Positions 37,733 to 48,414 of a stretch of DNA of 64,000 nucleotides are shown piece by piece; within the stretch, counting starts at the first letter, position 1; each line of letters starts with the position of its first letter. The notes beneath the pieces are model-generated. The model did not search any database. It worked only from the letters and a program-made list of their open reading frames with translations, and was not told where the DNA came from. Where the stretch lies: positions 248,001 to 312,000 of the forward strand of contig CBDFGB010000025.1 of NCBI GenBank assembly GCA_965246915.1, read 5' to 3'. This stretch comes from CAVRQM01 sp965246915 (GTDB lineage Bacteria; Pseudomonadota; Alphaproteobacteria; Acetobacterales; Acetobacteraceae). The position numbers and the translations under genes are program-made.

Positions 37733-38161
37733 TCAATCCGACGGTGGCCGGCCGCGGTCCCGCTTGATCTCCGCGCGGTGCGACTTGCCTTCGAGCCGCC
37801 GTTCCCGTGCACCCTTGCTCGGTCGTGTCGGCCGGCGCGGCGGCGGCGGCGGCGCGGCGGCCTCGCGGATCAGGGTCAGGAGCCGTTCGCGGGCGTCCTC
37901 GCGGTTGCGGTCCTGGGTCCGGTGGACCTGGGCGGTCAGCACGAGCACGCCGTCCTTCGTCAGCCGCCGTCCCGCTAGCCGCGTCAGTCGTTCGCGCACC
38001 GGCTCCGGCAGGCTGGGCGAGGCGGCGACGTCGAAGCGCAGTTGCACGGCCGTCTCGACCTTGTTGACGTTCTGCCCGCCGGCGCCGGACGCGCGCAGGA
38101 ACGATTCCTCGAGTTCGGTCTCGTCGAGCCAGAGAGATGCGGTGACCGCGATGCGCGCCAT
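37733..38161 (-). CDS. arfB: Alternative ribosome-rescue factor ArfB (GGQ domain)
   Basis: This 142-residue protein has the catalytic SGAGGQNVNKVETAVQLRF, whose GGQ hydrolyses peptidyl-tRNA on stalled ribosomes. VHRTQDRNREDARERL and the basic C-terminal tail (RLEGKSHRAEIKRDRGRP) bind the mRNA channel. The start MARIAVTASLWLDETELEES is within a longer frame to 38824, which overlaps the divergent MATE gene and is rejected. Confidence 0.92.
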   Translation of the reverse strand: MARIAVTASLWLDETELEESFLRASGAGGQNVNKVETAVQLRFDVAASPSLPEPVRERLTRLAGRRLTKDGVLVLTAQVHRTQDRNREDARERLLTLIREAAAPPPPPRRPTRPSKGARERRLEGKSHRAEIKRDRGRPPSD

Positions 38162-38303
38162 GCCGCTTCCTATCGCGCCCGCAGGCTTTGGCGGAGCACA
38201 TTCGGCCGAGGCCGTGGCGGCGGTGGTGACAAGCGGCGAGGCGGCGCGTATCCGGACCCTCCAACCAAGGAAGCGCCCAAGTGTCCGCCACCCCGGCCAG
38301 CGC

Positions 38304-39656
38304 ATGAGTGCGACGGCCCCCTTCATCGCGTCCGCGCCGATCCGTCGGGAGGTCGTGGCGCTGGTCACCCTGGCGGCGCCGATCATCGTCGGCAAGCTGT
38401 CGCTGATGGGCCAAAACACGGTCGACGTGCTGCTGGCCGGGCATCTGTCCGCGGCCGTGCTGGGCGCTGTCGCCATGGGTGGCGCCGTATGGTGGCTGGG
38501 GCAGATGGCGCTCGCCGGCCTGATGATGACGGTCTCGCCGTTCGTCTCCCAGCTGGACGGCGCGGGACGGCGGGGCGAGGCGGCCGCGGTGTTCGTCCAG
38601 GCCCTGTGGATCGCGCTGATCGGCGGCGTCGCCCTCATGCTGCTGGTCCGCTGGGGCGGGCCGGCGCTGGTCGACGTGATGGACATCGCGCCGGAAATGC
38701 GGCCGGACGTGCGGACATTCCTGCATGCGATCAGCTGGGCAGCGCCGGCCGTCGGCGTGGTGACCGCCTGCATGGGCCTGAGCGAGGGACTGTCGATGCC
38801 GCGCGCGAGCATGGTGTTCGGCATGCTCGGCCTGCTGCTTCTGGCGCCGCTCGGCTACGTCGTGATGTACGGCAAGCTCGGGCTTCCGGCGATGGGCGCC
38901 AGGGGCAGCGGCGTTGCCAATTCGGTCGTGGTGTGGGCGCAGGCGGCCGGATTCCTCGGCTGGATCGCCTGGTCGCGTCGGTTCGCGGGCTTGGGCTGGC
39001 GCGCGGCGTCGTGGCGGCCGGACCGGCAGGGGATCGCCGCGCAGTTGCGGGTCGGCGTGCCGATCGCCGCGAGCCAGCTTCTGGAGTCCGGCCTGTTCAC
39101 CACTGCCGGGCTGCTGATCGGCGGCTTCGGCGCCGCGGCGGCGGCGAGCCATCTGGTCGCGCTCAATGTCGGCGCGCTGACCTTCATGGTCCCGCTCGGC
39201 CTGGCGTTCGCGACGACGATCAGGGTCGGCAACGCGGTCGGCCGCGCGGATCGGCCCGGCGTGCGGCGCGCCGGTTTCTGCGGCATCGCGCTGGCGCTCG
39301 GCGCGCAGGCGTTCGCGGCGGTCGTTCTGATCTCGGTGCCCGACCGGATCGCCGCCCTGTATTCCCAGGACCCGGAGGTGTTGTCTCGCGCCACGGTGCT
39401 GCTGCGGCTGGCGGGCATTTTCCAATTGTCGGACGGGCTGCAGGTGGCCTCGATCGCGGCATTGCGCGGGCTGAAGGACACCGCCGCGTTGGTCGTGATC
39501 ACCGCCGTGTCCTATTGGGGCGTTGGGCTGCCGGTCGCGCTGATTTGCGCCTATCCGCTCGGGATGGAGGCGCCAGGTATCTGGCTCGGCCTGATCGCCG
39601 GGCTGACGGTTGCAGCCGTGCTTCTGGTGGCGCGGTTTCGGAGGGTGAGCCGATGA
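38304..39656 (+). CDS. MATE-family multidrug efflux transporter
   Basis: This 450-residue protein has about 12 membrane helices in two related halves. Family sequence includes LAAPIIVGKLSLMGQNTVDVLLAGHLS in the first half and GVPIAASQLLESGLFTTAGLLIGG in the second, typical of NorM/DinF transporters that use Na+ or H+ gradients. The start is ATG at 38304. Upstream in-frame sequence belongs to the arfB antisense. It overlaps the GNAT gene by 4 bp (ATGA), so the two are coupled. The substrate is unknown. Confidence 0.86.
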   Translation: MSATAPFIASAPIRREVVALVTLAAPIIVGKLSLMGQNTVDVLLAGHLSAAVLGAVAMGGAVWWLGQMALAGLMMTVSPFVSQLDGAGRRGEAAAVFVQALWIALIGGVALMLLVRWGGPALVDVMDIAPEMRPDVRTFLHAISWAAPAVGVVTACMGLSEGLSMPRASMVFGMLGLLLLAPLGYVVMYGKLGLPAMGARGSGVANSVVVWAQAAGFLGWIAWSRRFAGLGWRAASWRPDRQGIAAQLRVGVPIAASQLLESGLFTTAGLLIGGFGAAAAASHLVALNVGALTFMVPLGLAFATTIRVGNAVGRADRPGVRRAGFCGIALALGAQAFAAVVLISVPDRIAALYSQDPEVLSRATVLLRLAGIFQLSDGLQVASIAALRGLKDTAALVVITAVSYWGVGLPVALICAYPLGMEAPGIWLGLIAGLTVAAVLLVARFRRVSR

Positions 39657-40168
39657 CGGCTGAGATCGTGCCGCTGCAAGACCTCGACCGGGTGGGACTG
39701 CTGGCGCTCAACAACGCCCATGCCACGGAGCTGTCCGCCGTCTCGCCGGAGTTGCTGGACCGCATCCTGTCGCAGGCGACCCTGGCGATCGGGGTCGCGC
39801 CGATGCGCGCCGCGCTGATCGCCTTCGACGAGGCCAGCGGCTACTCCGGGCGGAATTTCGCGTGGTTCGTCGGGCGGTATCCCCGCTTCCTGTATGTCGA
39901 CCGGGTGGTCGTCTCGCCCGAGGCGCGGGGGCAGGGGCTTGCCCGGCTTCTGTACGACCGCGTGTTCGAGGTGGCGGGCGACCGACCGGTCACCTGCGAG
40001 GTCAACCAGGAGCCGCCGAACTCGGCGAGCGACGCGTTCCATGCCGGGTTGGGGTTCGTCCCGCTGGGCACCGCGGTCCATGGCGGCAAGACCGTGCGCT
40101 ATCTCGTTCGCCAGCCCGCGTCGGGCGGGGCTGCGTCGGGCGGGGCCGAGTCAGGCGGGACCGCTTGA
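39653..40168 (+). CDS. GNAT-family N-acetyltransferase
   Basis: This 171-residue protein has the acetyl-CoA-binding VDRVVVSPEARGQGLARLLYDRVF (RGQGLA loop) and CEVNQEPPNSASDAFHAGLGFV, the closing part of a GNAT domain. Upstream ALNNAHATELSAVSPELL is seen in a subgroup of predicted acetyltransferases of the YhbS/YjgM kind. It begins within the MATE stop codon. The last 18 residues are a short repeat of Ser/Gly/Ala (SGGAASGGAESGG) coded by imperfect 15-bp repeats and may be recent. The substrate is unknown, and a role in resistance is inference from the MATE neighbour. Confidence 0.82.
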   Translation: MTAEIVPLQDLDRVGLLALNNAHATELSAVSPELLDRILSQATLAIGVAPMRAALIAFDEASGYSGRNFAWFVGRYPRFLYVDRVVVSPEARGQGLARLLYDRVFEVAGDRPVTCEVNQEPPNSASDAFHAGLGFVPLGTAVHGGKTVRYLVRQPASGGAASGGAESGGTA

Positions 40169-40229
40169 GGCGGGTTTGCCAATTGGCGCATTGCCTGTAG
40201 CGTTCCACGAGAATTGAGGGAACGCGGGA

Positions 40230-41320
<1,091 letters not shown>

Positions 41321-41324
<4 letters not shown>

Positions 41325-42085
41325 GCGGCCTCGCCCACCACGTCGCCTGGGTGACCGGCGCGGGGTCCGGCATCGGTCGGGCCACCGCGATCGCGCTCGC
41401 GGCCGCTGGCGCGAAGGTCGCGCTGACCGGGCGGTCGCGGGCGCCGCTCGATGAGACGGCCGCGGTCATCGAGACGGCCGGCGGCAGCGTGTTCGTGGCT
41501 CCGGCCGACGTGACGCAGCCGGATCAGATCGCCGCCGCGCATGGCTGGATCAGGGACGCGCTGGGCGAGGTCTCGTTGCTGGTCAACAACGCCGGATGGA
41601 ACGTGCCGGCGCGTCACTGGCGCGACCTGTCGGCGGAGTCCGTGCAGACGATGGTGGCGACCAACCTGGCCGGGCCGTTCATGCTGGTGCTGGCGGTGCT
41701 GCCGACGATGCGCGCGAGGAAATCCGGCGTGCTGGTGCACATCGCCTCGTTGTCGGCGACGCGGCTGCATGTGGTCTCCGGTCCCGCCTACAGCGCGACG
41801 AAGCACGGGGCGAGGGCGATGAGCGCGTCGCTGAATGCCGAGGAGGGCATCCACGGCATTCGCAGCATCTGCATCAACCCCGGCGAGGTGGCGACGCCGC
41901 TGCTGGAGCGGCGGCCGGCGCCGCCGTCGGTTGAGGAGCGCGGGCGGATGGTGCAGCCGGAAGACGTCGCCTCGGCGGTCGTGTTCTGCGCCAGCCTGCC
42001 GCCTCGCGCATGCGTGACGGATCTGTCGATCGCGCCGACCGATGATGAGTTGTACCGCGTGCAGGCGACCAGCCTCGCTCGCTGA
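41321..42085 (+). CDS. Short-chain dehydrogenase/reductase
   Basis: This 254-residue protein (GTG start overlapping the ATPase stop by 4 bp) has the NAD(P) motif TGAGSGIGRATAIALA, NNAG, and the catalytic Ser (IASLSAT), Tyr (AYSATKHGA) and Lys. The C-terminal part is of the classical type with PEDVASAVVFCAS. By context it probably oxidises a sugar or polyol taken up through the transporter. The exact substrate is not visible. Confidence 0.85.
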
Positions 42086-42099
42086 ACAAGGTTCTTCCC

Positions 42100-43191
42100 A
42101 TGCAGCCGACACGCACGATCCCTGTGGCCATGCTGCAGGATTTCATCACGCGGATTTTCGCCGCCGCCGGGTGCGACGCGGCCGAGGCGGGGCGCATCGG
42201 GCAGTATCTGGTGGCGGCAAACCTTGCCGGACACGACAGCCACGGAGTGATCCGCACACCCCGCTATGTATCGGAGCTGCAGGTCGGGCATGTGGTGGCC
42301 GGCCAGACGATCGCGATCCTCAACGAGAGCCCGACACACGCCACGGTCGATGGTGGGTTCGGGTTCGGGCAGACGATTGGGCCGCAGGCGGTCGATCTCG
42401 GCATCGCCAAGGCGCGCGAGCGTGGCATGGCGGTGATCGCGCTTCGTCGCAGCGGCCATATCGGGCGGATCGGCGACTGGGCGGAGCGGGCGGCCGAGGC
42501 GGGCTTGGTGTCGATCCATTTCGTCAACGTGGCGATGGCCGAGCTGGTCGCCCCGTTCGGCGGCGTCGACCGGCGCTTCTCCACCAATCCGATCTGCATC
42601 GGCATCCCGCAGGACGACGGCGCGGCACCGCTCGTGCTCGACATGGCGACCAGCATCGTCGCGGAGGGCAAGATCCTGGTCGCGTCGAATGGCGGTGCCA
42701 AGGTGCCCGCCAACGCCCTGGTGCGGCCAGATGGCGGCTTCACCGATGATCCGGCGGCGCTGTATGGCGACTTCGTCCCGGGCGGCCCGCGCGAGCACGC
42801 CAAGGGAGACGGCGCGATGGTCGCGTTCGGCGAGCACAAGGGATCGGGCATCGCCTTCATGTGCGAGATGCTGGCCGGCGTGCTGAGCGGCGGGGAGACC
42901 TCCGGCCCCATCCCCGGCGGCAAGCGCGGGCAGGTCAGCAACGGGATGCTGTCGATCTATCTCGATCCGGCGCATTTCGGCGGCGCGGGGTTCGCCGCCC
43001 GCGCCCGCGCGTATGTCGACTATGTGAAGGCGTCGCGGCCGGTCACGCCGGGCGGCGAGGTTTTGGTCCCCGGTGAGCCGGAGGCCCGCAACAAGGTCCA
43101 GCGCATGCGCCACGGCGTGCCGCTGCAGGCCGAGACGTGGGACGGGATCGTGGCGACCGCGGCCGGCCTCGGGCTGCCCGCGCCCGCGTGA
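42100..43191 (+). CDS. Malate/L-lactate dehydrogenase (Ldh2 family)
   Basis: This 363-residue protein belongs to the Ldh2/malate-L-sulfolactate family of NAD(P) dehydrogenases that use an unusual fold. Recognisable parts are LAGHDSHGVIRTPRYV, where the His of the active site sits, ALRRSGHIGRIGDW, RRFSTNPICIGIP and EHKGSGIAFMCEMLAG. It follows the SDR gene by 14 bp and is probably cotranscribed with it. It may reduce or oxidise a 2-oxo or 2-hydroxy acid in the sugar-acid pathway. Confidence 0.85.
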   Translation: MQPTRTIPVAMLQDFITRIFAAAGCDAAEAGRIGQYLVAANLAGHDSHGVIRTPRYVSELQVGHVVAGQTIAILNESPTHATVDGGFGFGQTIGPQAVDLGIAKARERGMAVIALRRSGHIGRIGDWAERAAEAGLVSIHFVNVAMAELVAPFGGVDRRFSTNPICIGIPQDDGAAPLVLDMATSIVAEGKILVASNGGAKVPANALVRPDGGFTDDPAALYGDFVPGGPREHAKGDGAMVAFGEHKGSGIAFMCEMLAGVLSGGETSGPIPGGKRGQVSNGMLSIYLDPAHFGGAGFAARARAYVDYVKASRPVTPGGEVLVPGEPEARNKVQRMRHGVPLQAETWDGIVATAAGLGLPAPA

Positions 43192-43451
43192 TGGTTCCGT
43201 CGCGGGAAAAGCTCGAGACCGAGATCTTGCGACAAACATCTTCGCGGGGTGTGGAATCGTCGATCTGTCCGAGCGAGGTGGCCCGCGCGCTGGCGGAGGA
43301 CTGGCGGCCGTTGCTGACGCCGGTGCGGCAGGCGGCGGTGGCACTGCTGCGGGCCGGGCGGATCGAGATACTGCGCAAAGGCAAGCCGGTCGCCGCCGAG
43401 GACGTGCGGGGGGTGATCCGATTGCGGCAGGGACGAGGGGAGCCGCAATGA
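43191..43451 (+). CDS. DUF3253-type small protein
   Basis: This 86-residue protein starts in the stop codon of the dehydrogenase gene (TGATG). CPSEVARALAEDWRPLLTPV and a wing region GRIEILRKGKPVAAED give a winged-helix look and match the DUF3253 pattern, a family of unknown function. It is cytoplasmic. A possible DNA-binding role is inferred from the fold only. Confidence 0.7.
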   Translation: MVPSREKLETEILRQTSSRGVESSICPSEVARALAEDWRPLLTPVRQAAVALLRAGRIEILRKGKPVAAEDVRGVIRLRQGRGEPQ

Positions 43452-43506
43452 GCGCTGGGACGGGCTGCGACATCGCGCGTGAACGGGACCGCGGAACGAG
43501 CCGGCG

Positions 43507-43968
43507 ATGAGGCGGCTCATCGGGCCGCTGCTCGGCCTGGTCCTTTCCGGCTGTTCCGGGAACGGGGCGGAGGGTATCCCGATCCCGCCGCCGATGGAGT
43601 TTTCGACTGTCGAGCGGCCTTCGACGCCGAACACCGCGCTCGCGGCACCAGAGGGCTTCGCGCCGACGCCCGATATCGTCACGCGACGCTATGGCATACC
43701 GGCGGACAAATTGTATGCGGCGGTGAAGAGGGTCGCGCTGTCCCAGCCGCGTACGTTCCTCCATGTCGCCTACGACGACCGGCGCCAAGCGCATTTCGTG
43801 GCGCGCAGCCGGGTCTTCAACTTTCCCGACCTGATCGCCGTGCGCGTGCAAGATGACGGAAGCCTCATCCTGTGGTCGCGCAGCGTCTATGGCGCATCCG
43901 ATATGGGGGTGAATCGACGCCGGCTGGCCGCCTGGCTTGCCGCGCTGGATGCCGCCCTCATGTCCTGA
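43507..43968 (+). CDS. Lipoprotein with DUF1499-like domain
   Basis: This 153-residue protein has a lipobox: a hydrophobic start, then LVLSGC with the Cys to be lipidated near residue 16. The mature part includes YAAVKRVALSQPRTFLHVAYDDRRQAHFVAR and FPDLIAVRVQDDGSLILWSRSVYGASDMGVNRRRL, typical of DUF1499 proteins (function unknown, envelope-located). It is followed 16 bp later by the ABC exporter gene, so it may be a partner, though this is inference. Confidence 0.75.
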   Translation: MRRLIGPLLGLVLSGCSGNGAEGIPIPPPMEFSTVERPSTPNTALAAPEGFAPTPDIVTRRYGIPADKLYAAVKRVALSQPRTFLHVAYDDRRQAHFVARSRVFNFPDLIAVRVQDDGSLILWSRSVYGASDMGVNRRRLAAWLAALDAALMS

Positions 43969-43984
43969 CCACCCGGAGCCTCTC

Positions 43985-45781
43985 ATGCGCAAACTCGGCC
44001 CGTTCCTCGGCGACATCTGGCGCCTGGCCCGCCCGTATTACTTCTCGGAGGAGAAATGGTCGGCGCGCGGCCTGCTGGCGGTCATCATCGCGATGCGGCT
44101 GACGCTGGTGGGCTTCGGGGTGGTGCTGAGTTTCTGGAACGCGGCCTTCTTCAACGCGCTACAGGACAAGGACGCCGAAAGCTTCATCTCGCTGCTGCTG
44201 ACCTGGAAGGTGATGCCGAGCGGCAACGTCATGCCCGGCTTCGTCGGCATCGTCGTCGTCTACATCATCATCGCCGTCTATCGCGTTTATTTGGCGCAGT
44301 TACTGCAGATCCGCTGGCGCCGTTGGCTGACCGGGCGGTTCCTGGAAAGCTGGCTGGCCGACCGTGCGTATTACCGGATCAGCCTGCAATCGTCGGGCGA
44401 CTCACAGGGCAAGTCGACCGACAACCCCGACCAGCGCATCGCCGAGGACCTGCGCGCCTTCGTGGGCGACGCGCTCGCCGACGTGCGGGGCATCATCTTC
44501 TTCGGCATCGACCTGCTGTCCAACGTGGTGACCCTGTTCAGCTTCATCACGATCCTCTGGACGCTGTCGGGTCCGCTGTCGGTGTTCGGCGTGAACGTCC
44601 CCGGCTACATGGTCTGGGTGGCGCTGATCTATGCGGTGGTCGGGACCACGCTGACGCACTTCATCGGCCGGCCGCTGGTGCGCCTGAGTTTCGTCAAGCA
44701 GCGGGTCGAGGCGGATTTCCGCTTCGGGCTGATGCGGCTGCGCGAGAACACCGAGGGCGTGGCGCTGTCGGGCGGCGAGCTGCGCGAGGCCGCCGGCCTG
44801 CGCGCCCGGTTCGATGCGCTGGCATCCAACTGGCTGGCGCTGATGCAGCGGACGAAATTCCTCAACGCTCTGACGGCGGGGTATGGCCAGATCGCCGGCA
44901 TCTTCCCGATCGTCGTCGCTGCCCCGCGATTCTTCAGCGGCCAGATTCCGCTCGGCGCGCTGACGCAGACGGCGGGCGCGTTCGGCGAGGTCCAGGGCGC
45001 GATGTCCTGGTTTGTCGACAATTACGAGTATCTCGCGCAGTTTCGCGCCACGGTGGATCGCCTGACGACGTTCAGCGCGGCGATCGACGCGGCCCGTTCG
45101 GCGGCCGGCGGCGGCGTCACGCCGGAGGCCGCAAAGGGCACCGGCTATGCGCTGGACGATGCGACGATCGCGCTGCCGAACGGCGAGCCGCTGCTGGCGC
45201 ATGCAAGTTTCGGGTTCCAGCCTGGGCAGTCGGTGGTCATCAGCGGGCGTTCCGGCAGCGGCAAGTCGACGCTCTTCCGGGCGCTGGCCGGCATCTGGCC
45301 GTTCGGGAGCGGCCACGTGCAGCGCCCCGCCGGCACGTCGATGTTCCTGCCCCAAAGGCCGTATGTGCCGCTCGGGACCTTGCGCAACGCTTTGGCCTAT
45401 CCGGACGCGCCGGAGCGTTTTCCGGACGAGGCGGTGCGCGGGGCATTGGACGACGCGGGGCTGGGGGCGCTGGCGGGCCGGCTCGACGAGGAGGATGCGT
45501 GGTCGCAACGGCTGTCCGGCGGCGAGATGCAGCGCCTGGCGATCGCGCGGGCGTTGCTGACGAAGCCGGACTGGCTGTTCATGGACGAGGCCACCGCCAA
45601 TCTGGATCCGGAGGCCGAGGGGGCGTTGTACGCGACGTTGAAGCGGCGTCTGCCGACGACGACGATCGTGTCCATCGCGCATCGGCCGGCGGTGGCCGCG
45701 TATCACGACCGGGCGCTGCGGTTCGAGCGGCCGCCCGGGCGGCTGGTGAATTTGGGGGTGGAGGCGCGGGCGGCGGAGTGA
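43985..45781 (+). CDS. SbmA/YddA-like ABC transporter (membrane plus ATPase)
   Basis: This 598-residue protein has six helices in the N-terminal half, of the ABC_membrane_2 type (RPYYFSEEKWSARGLL and WRRWLTGRFLESWLADRAYYR are characteristic). This is followed by an ATPase domain with Walker A GRSGSGKST, signature LSGGEMQRLAIARAL and Walker B WLFMDEATANLDP. Relatives include YddA and SbmA/BacA, which carry peptides or vitamin B12-like compounds. It should work as a homodimer. The N-terminal part has the long linker AEDLRAFVGDAL seen in this family. It ends just before the two strand-loop-strand genes, but it is not a type I secretion ATPase. Confidence 0.85.
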   Translation: MRKLGPFLGDIWRLARPYYFSEEKWSARGLLAVIIAMRLTLVGFGVVLSFWNAAFFNALQDKDAESFISLLLTWKVMPSGNVMPGFVGIVVVYIIIAVYRVYLAQLLQIRWRRWLTGRFLESWLADRAYYRISLQSSGDSQGKSTDNPDQRIAEDLRAFVGDALADVRGIIFFGIDLLSNVVTLFSFITILWTLSGPLSVFGVNVPGYMVWVALIYAVVGTTLTHFIGRPLVRLSFVKQRVEADFRFGLMRLRENTEGVALSGGELREAAGLRARFDALASNWLALMQRTKFLNALTAGYGQIAGIFPIVVAAPRFFSGQIPLGALTQTAGAFGEVQGAMSWFVDNYEYLAQFRATVDRLTTFSAAIDAARSAAGGGVTPEAAKGTGYALDDATIALPNGEPLLAHASFGFQPGQSVVISGRSGSGKSTLFRALAGIWPFGSGHVQRPAGTSMFLPQRPYVPLGTLRNALAYPDAPERFPDEAVRGALDDAGLGALAGRLDEEDAWSQRLSGGEMQRLAIARALLTKPDWLFMDEATANLDPEAEGALYATLKRRLPTTTIVSIAHRPAVAAYHDRALRFERPPGRLVNLGVEARAAE

Positions 45782-45885
45782 CAGGGCCCCGTTATCCATA
45801 AGAAATAGACTTGCGGCGTCCGGACGTCCACGCCATCATATCGATCAAGGAAGGGTCTTCGCCGCGACACGAAGGGATGCATACC

Positions 45886-48189
45886 ATGATCGGGTTCAAG
45901 GCCGCCATCCAAGCCCAATCCGCGAACGTCAAGACGGGTGGGAGAAAGAGTCTCGCACCCGACACTGGGAACGGTCAGGGACCGCTTGCGCCCCTGCACC
46001 GGCTCGCCGCTCACGGAGCGGTCAGGTCCGAGACGGCGTCATCAGCACCGGTCAGCATCGCTGGCAGGGCGGACGGCAGCAGCGGCACGCCGGTGCGGAC
46101 AAACGTCACGAATATCACGACGGTCGGCACCACAGGGAATTTCGTCAACCAGGATGTGAACGGGCTGCTGTCTGGCTACGCATGGAACGCAACGACGATC
46201 ACGTATAGTTTTCCGACATCCGCCTCCTTCTATGGTTCAAGTTATTCCGATCCCGCGCCCCGAAACGGGTTTCAGGTTCTGACCGCCGCGCAGCAAGCCG
46301 TCGTGCGCTACGCCTTCTCATTGATCTCGCAGTATACATCGCTCGTCTTCACCCAGATCACCGAGTCCGCGACGAAGCATGCCGCGATCCGGCTGGCGGG
46401 GTCCTCCTACCCGGACACGTCGTATGCGTATTATCCGTACACGGACGACAGTGGCGGCGACGTGTTCTATGGCAACATCCGTAACGACGCGCCGACCAAG
46501 GCGGGATACGCGTTCGACACGATCATGCATGAGATCGGCCATGCCGTCGGCCTCAAGCACGGCCAGGAAGACGATGGCGTTCACGGCGTGCTTCCGGCCG
46601 ACCATGACAGCACCGAATGGTCCATCATGGACTATCACGCGTATGTCGGCGCGGACGGGTATTATCGCAACAGCGAAGGCAGCGGCAACCAGACCTATAT
46701 GACCGGCGACATCTCCGCCCTGCAATACCTCTATGGCGCAAACTACAACACGTTCTCCAGCGACACGGTCTATACCTGGAGCGTCACGACCGGGCAGGAA
46801 TACATCAACGGCGTCGGCCAGGGCGCGTCGTCGACGAACACGGTCTACGAGGCCCTGTGGGACGGCGGCGGCGTCGACACCTACGACCTGTCGAACTACG
46901 CGACGGATCTGGTGGTCAACCTGTCGCCCGGCGAGTGGTCGACCTTCGCCGCGGCGCAGCTCGCCAATCTCGATGTGGATGCCATCGGCGCGCATCTGCC
47001 GCCCGGAAACATCATCAACGCCAACGAATACAATCATGACGCGCGCTCGCTGATCGAGGACGCGGTGGGCGGCAGCGGCGACGACACGCTGATCGGCAAT
47101 GCCACCGCCAATGATTTGCGTGGCGGAAGTGGCAACGACGTCCTGAGCGGCGGCGTGGGCAATGACCGTCTCGACGGCGGAGCGGGCAGCGATCAGGCCC
47201 TGTATCGTGGCGTCCGCGGCGAGTATGTCGTCACGGTCAATACGGACGGCACGACCACGGTGGCGGACAAGGTGGCCGGTCGCGACGGCACGGATCGTCT
47301 CGCCAGCGTCGAGATCATCGCGTTTTCCGGGTCGATCGTCGTGGCGTCCGGCGGCGTCCAGGACGTAAAGAGCCCCACGGTCGCGCTGAACACCGAGATC
47401 ATGTCCGGCGGGCGGCAGACGGTCCACGCCGGCGGCGTCGCGTCGGCAACGACCGTCGACCACGGCGGCGCGCAATTCGTCACCTCCGGCGGGATCACCA
47501 GGGCCTCGCGGCTCCTGCGCGGAAGCGAGTATGTCTCGAGCGGCGGCGTGGCGAGCGGGACCCGGGTGTCGAGCGGCGGGGCGGAAAAGGTCACGGCCGG
47601 CGGCATCGCGCGGAGTTCGACGGTCCTGTCGGGCGGGTCGCTGGTCGTCTCCGGCGGGGGTGTCGCGAGTGCGACGGTCGTCTCCGCCGGCGGTCGGGAA
47701 ACCGTCACGTCCGGCAGCATCGACCGCCTGTCGGTCATCAGCAGCGGCGGGATGGCGTTCATCGGCTCGGCCGCGACGGTGAGCGGCACGCGGGTGCTGA
47801 GCGGCGCCACGCTGACCGTCTCGGCCGGCGGCGTGGTGCGAGCGGGGCTGACGCTGTCCGGCGGCACGGCGGCGGTGTCCGGCGCGATGGCGGCCGGGCA
47901 GCAGGTCGGATTCGACGGCAGCGGCGGCACGCTGGCGCTGTACAACCTGTCGGGGTTCGCCGCGGTGCTGAGCGGTTTTTCCGCGGGCGACCGGATCGAT
48001 CTCGGGGGCTTCGCCTATGGGGCGGGCGAGACACGGTCGTTCGTGTCGGCGGCGAGCCACGCCAGCGGTACGCTCACGGTGGTCGACGGGGCGAAAACGG
48101 CGAAGCTCACGCTGCTGGGCAGCTACGTCACGAGCAATTTCGCGCTGTCCGACGACGGCGCGGGCGGGACATTCGTGAAGTTCGTCTGA
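45886..48189 (+). CDS. Serralysin-type metalloprotease with RTX and strand-loop-strand repeats
   Basis: This is a protein of about 767 residues. ATG at 45886 is chosen for the GAAGGG ribosome site 10-15 bases before it, and TTG at 45811 is also in frame. The catalytic domain has the zinc motif HEIGHAVGLKH (215-225) and the Met-turn SIMDYHAY (near 246) of M10/M12B metzincins. Residues about 395-435 have calcium-binding RTX nonapeptides (GGSGDDTLIG, GGSGNDVLSG, GGAGSD). Next come about ten strand-loop-strand repeats of the AIDA kind (SGG...V.SGG pattern). The last 125 residues are nearly identical to those of the next gene. No beta-barrel is present, so I infer type I secretion of an extracellular protease. 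Confidence 0.85.
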   Translation: MIGFKAAIQAQSANVKTGGRKSLAPDTGNGQGPLAPLHRLAAHGAVRSETASSAPVSIAGRADGSSGTPVRTNVTNITTVGTTGNFVNQDVNGLLSGYAWNATTITYSFPTSASFYGSSYSDPAPRNGFQVLTAAQQAVVRYAFSLISQYTSLVFTQITESATKHAAIRLAGSSYPDTSYAYYPYTDDSGGDVFYGNIRNDAPTKAGYAFDTIMHEIGHAVGLKHGQEDDGVHGVLPADHDSTEWSIMDYHAYVGADGYYRNSEGSGNQTYMTGDISALQYLYGANYNTFSSDTVYTWSVTTGQEYINGVGQGASSTNTVYEALWDGGGVDTYDLSNYATDLVVNLSPGEWSTFAAAQLANLDVDAIGAHLPPGNIINANEYNHDARSLIEDAVGGSGDDTLIGNATANDLRGGSGNDVLSGGVGNDRLDGGAGSDQALYRGVRGEYVVTVNTDGTTTVADKVAGRDGTDRLASVEIIAFSGSIVVASGGVQDVKSPTVALNTEIMSGGRQTVHAGGVASATTVDHGGAQFVTSGGITRASRLLRGSEYVSSGGVASGTRVSSGGAEKVTAGGIARSSTVLSGGSLVVSGGGVASATVVSAGGRETVTSGSIDRLSVISSGGMAFIGSAATVSGTRVLSGATLTVSAGGVVRAGLTLSGGTAAVSGAMAAGQQVGFDGSGGTLALYNLSGFAAVLSGFSAGDRIDLGGFAYGAGETRSFVSAASHASGTLTVVDGAKTAKLTLLGSYVTSNFALSDDGAGGTFVKFV

Positions 48190-48414
48190 GGGAGCGCGTT
48201 CGCGGACCACGTCCCGACGGCTTTTGGTCCGCGAAACTCGATACGGCGCGCGATCCGGTTCCGAACTCTCCGACGGACGGATCCGCACTGCGCTGTCAGC
48301 GAAGGTTGAAAATCCGCCATTGCAACCACTGCGTGGCTGAGCTATGCGCAAAACCGGTACAGTTTGACTAAGAGAACCGTCCGTCAAGGACATCATGTCT
48401 GGGAAGGCGACGCA

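Noticed and set aside
37554..38303. N-terminal extension of the MATE gene
   Set aside because: The frame covers arfB on the opposite strand and lacks a start. The transporter domain begins at 38304.
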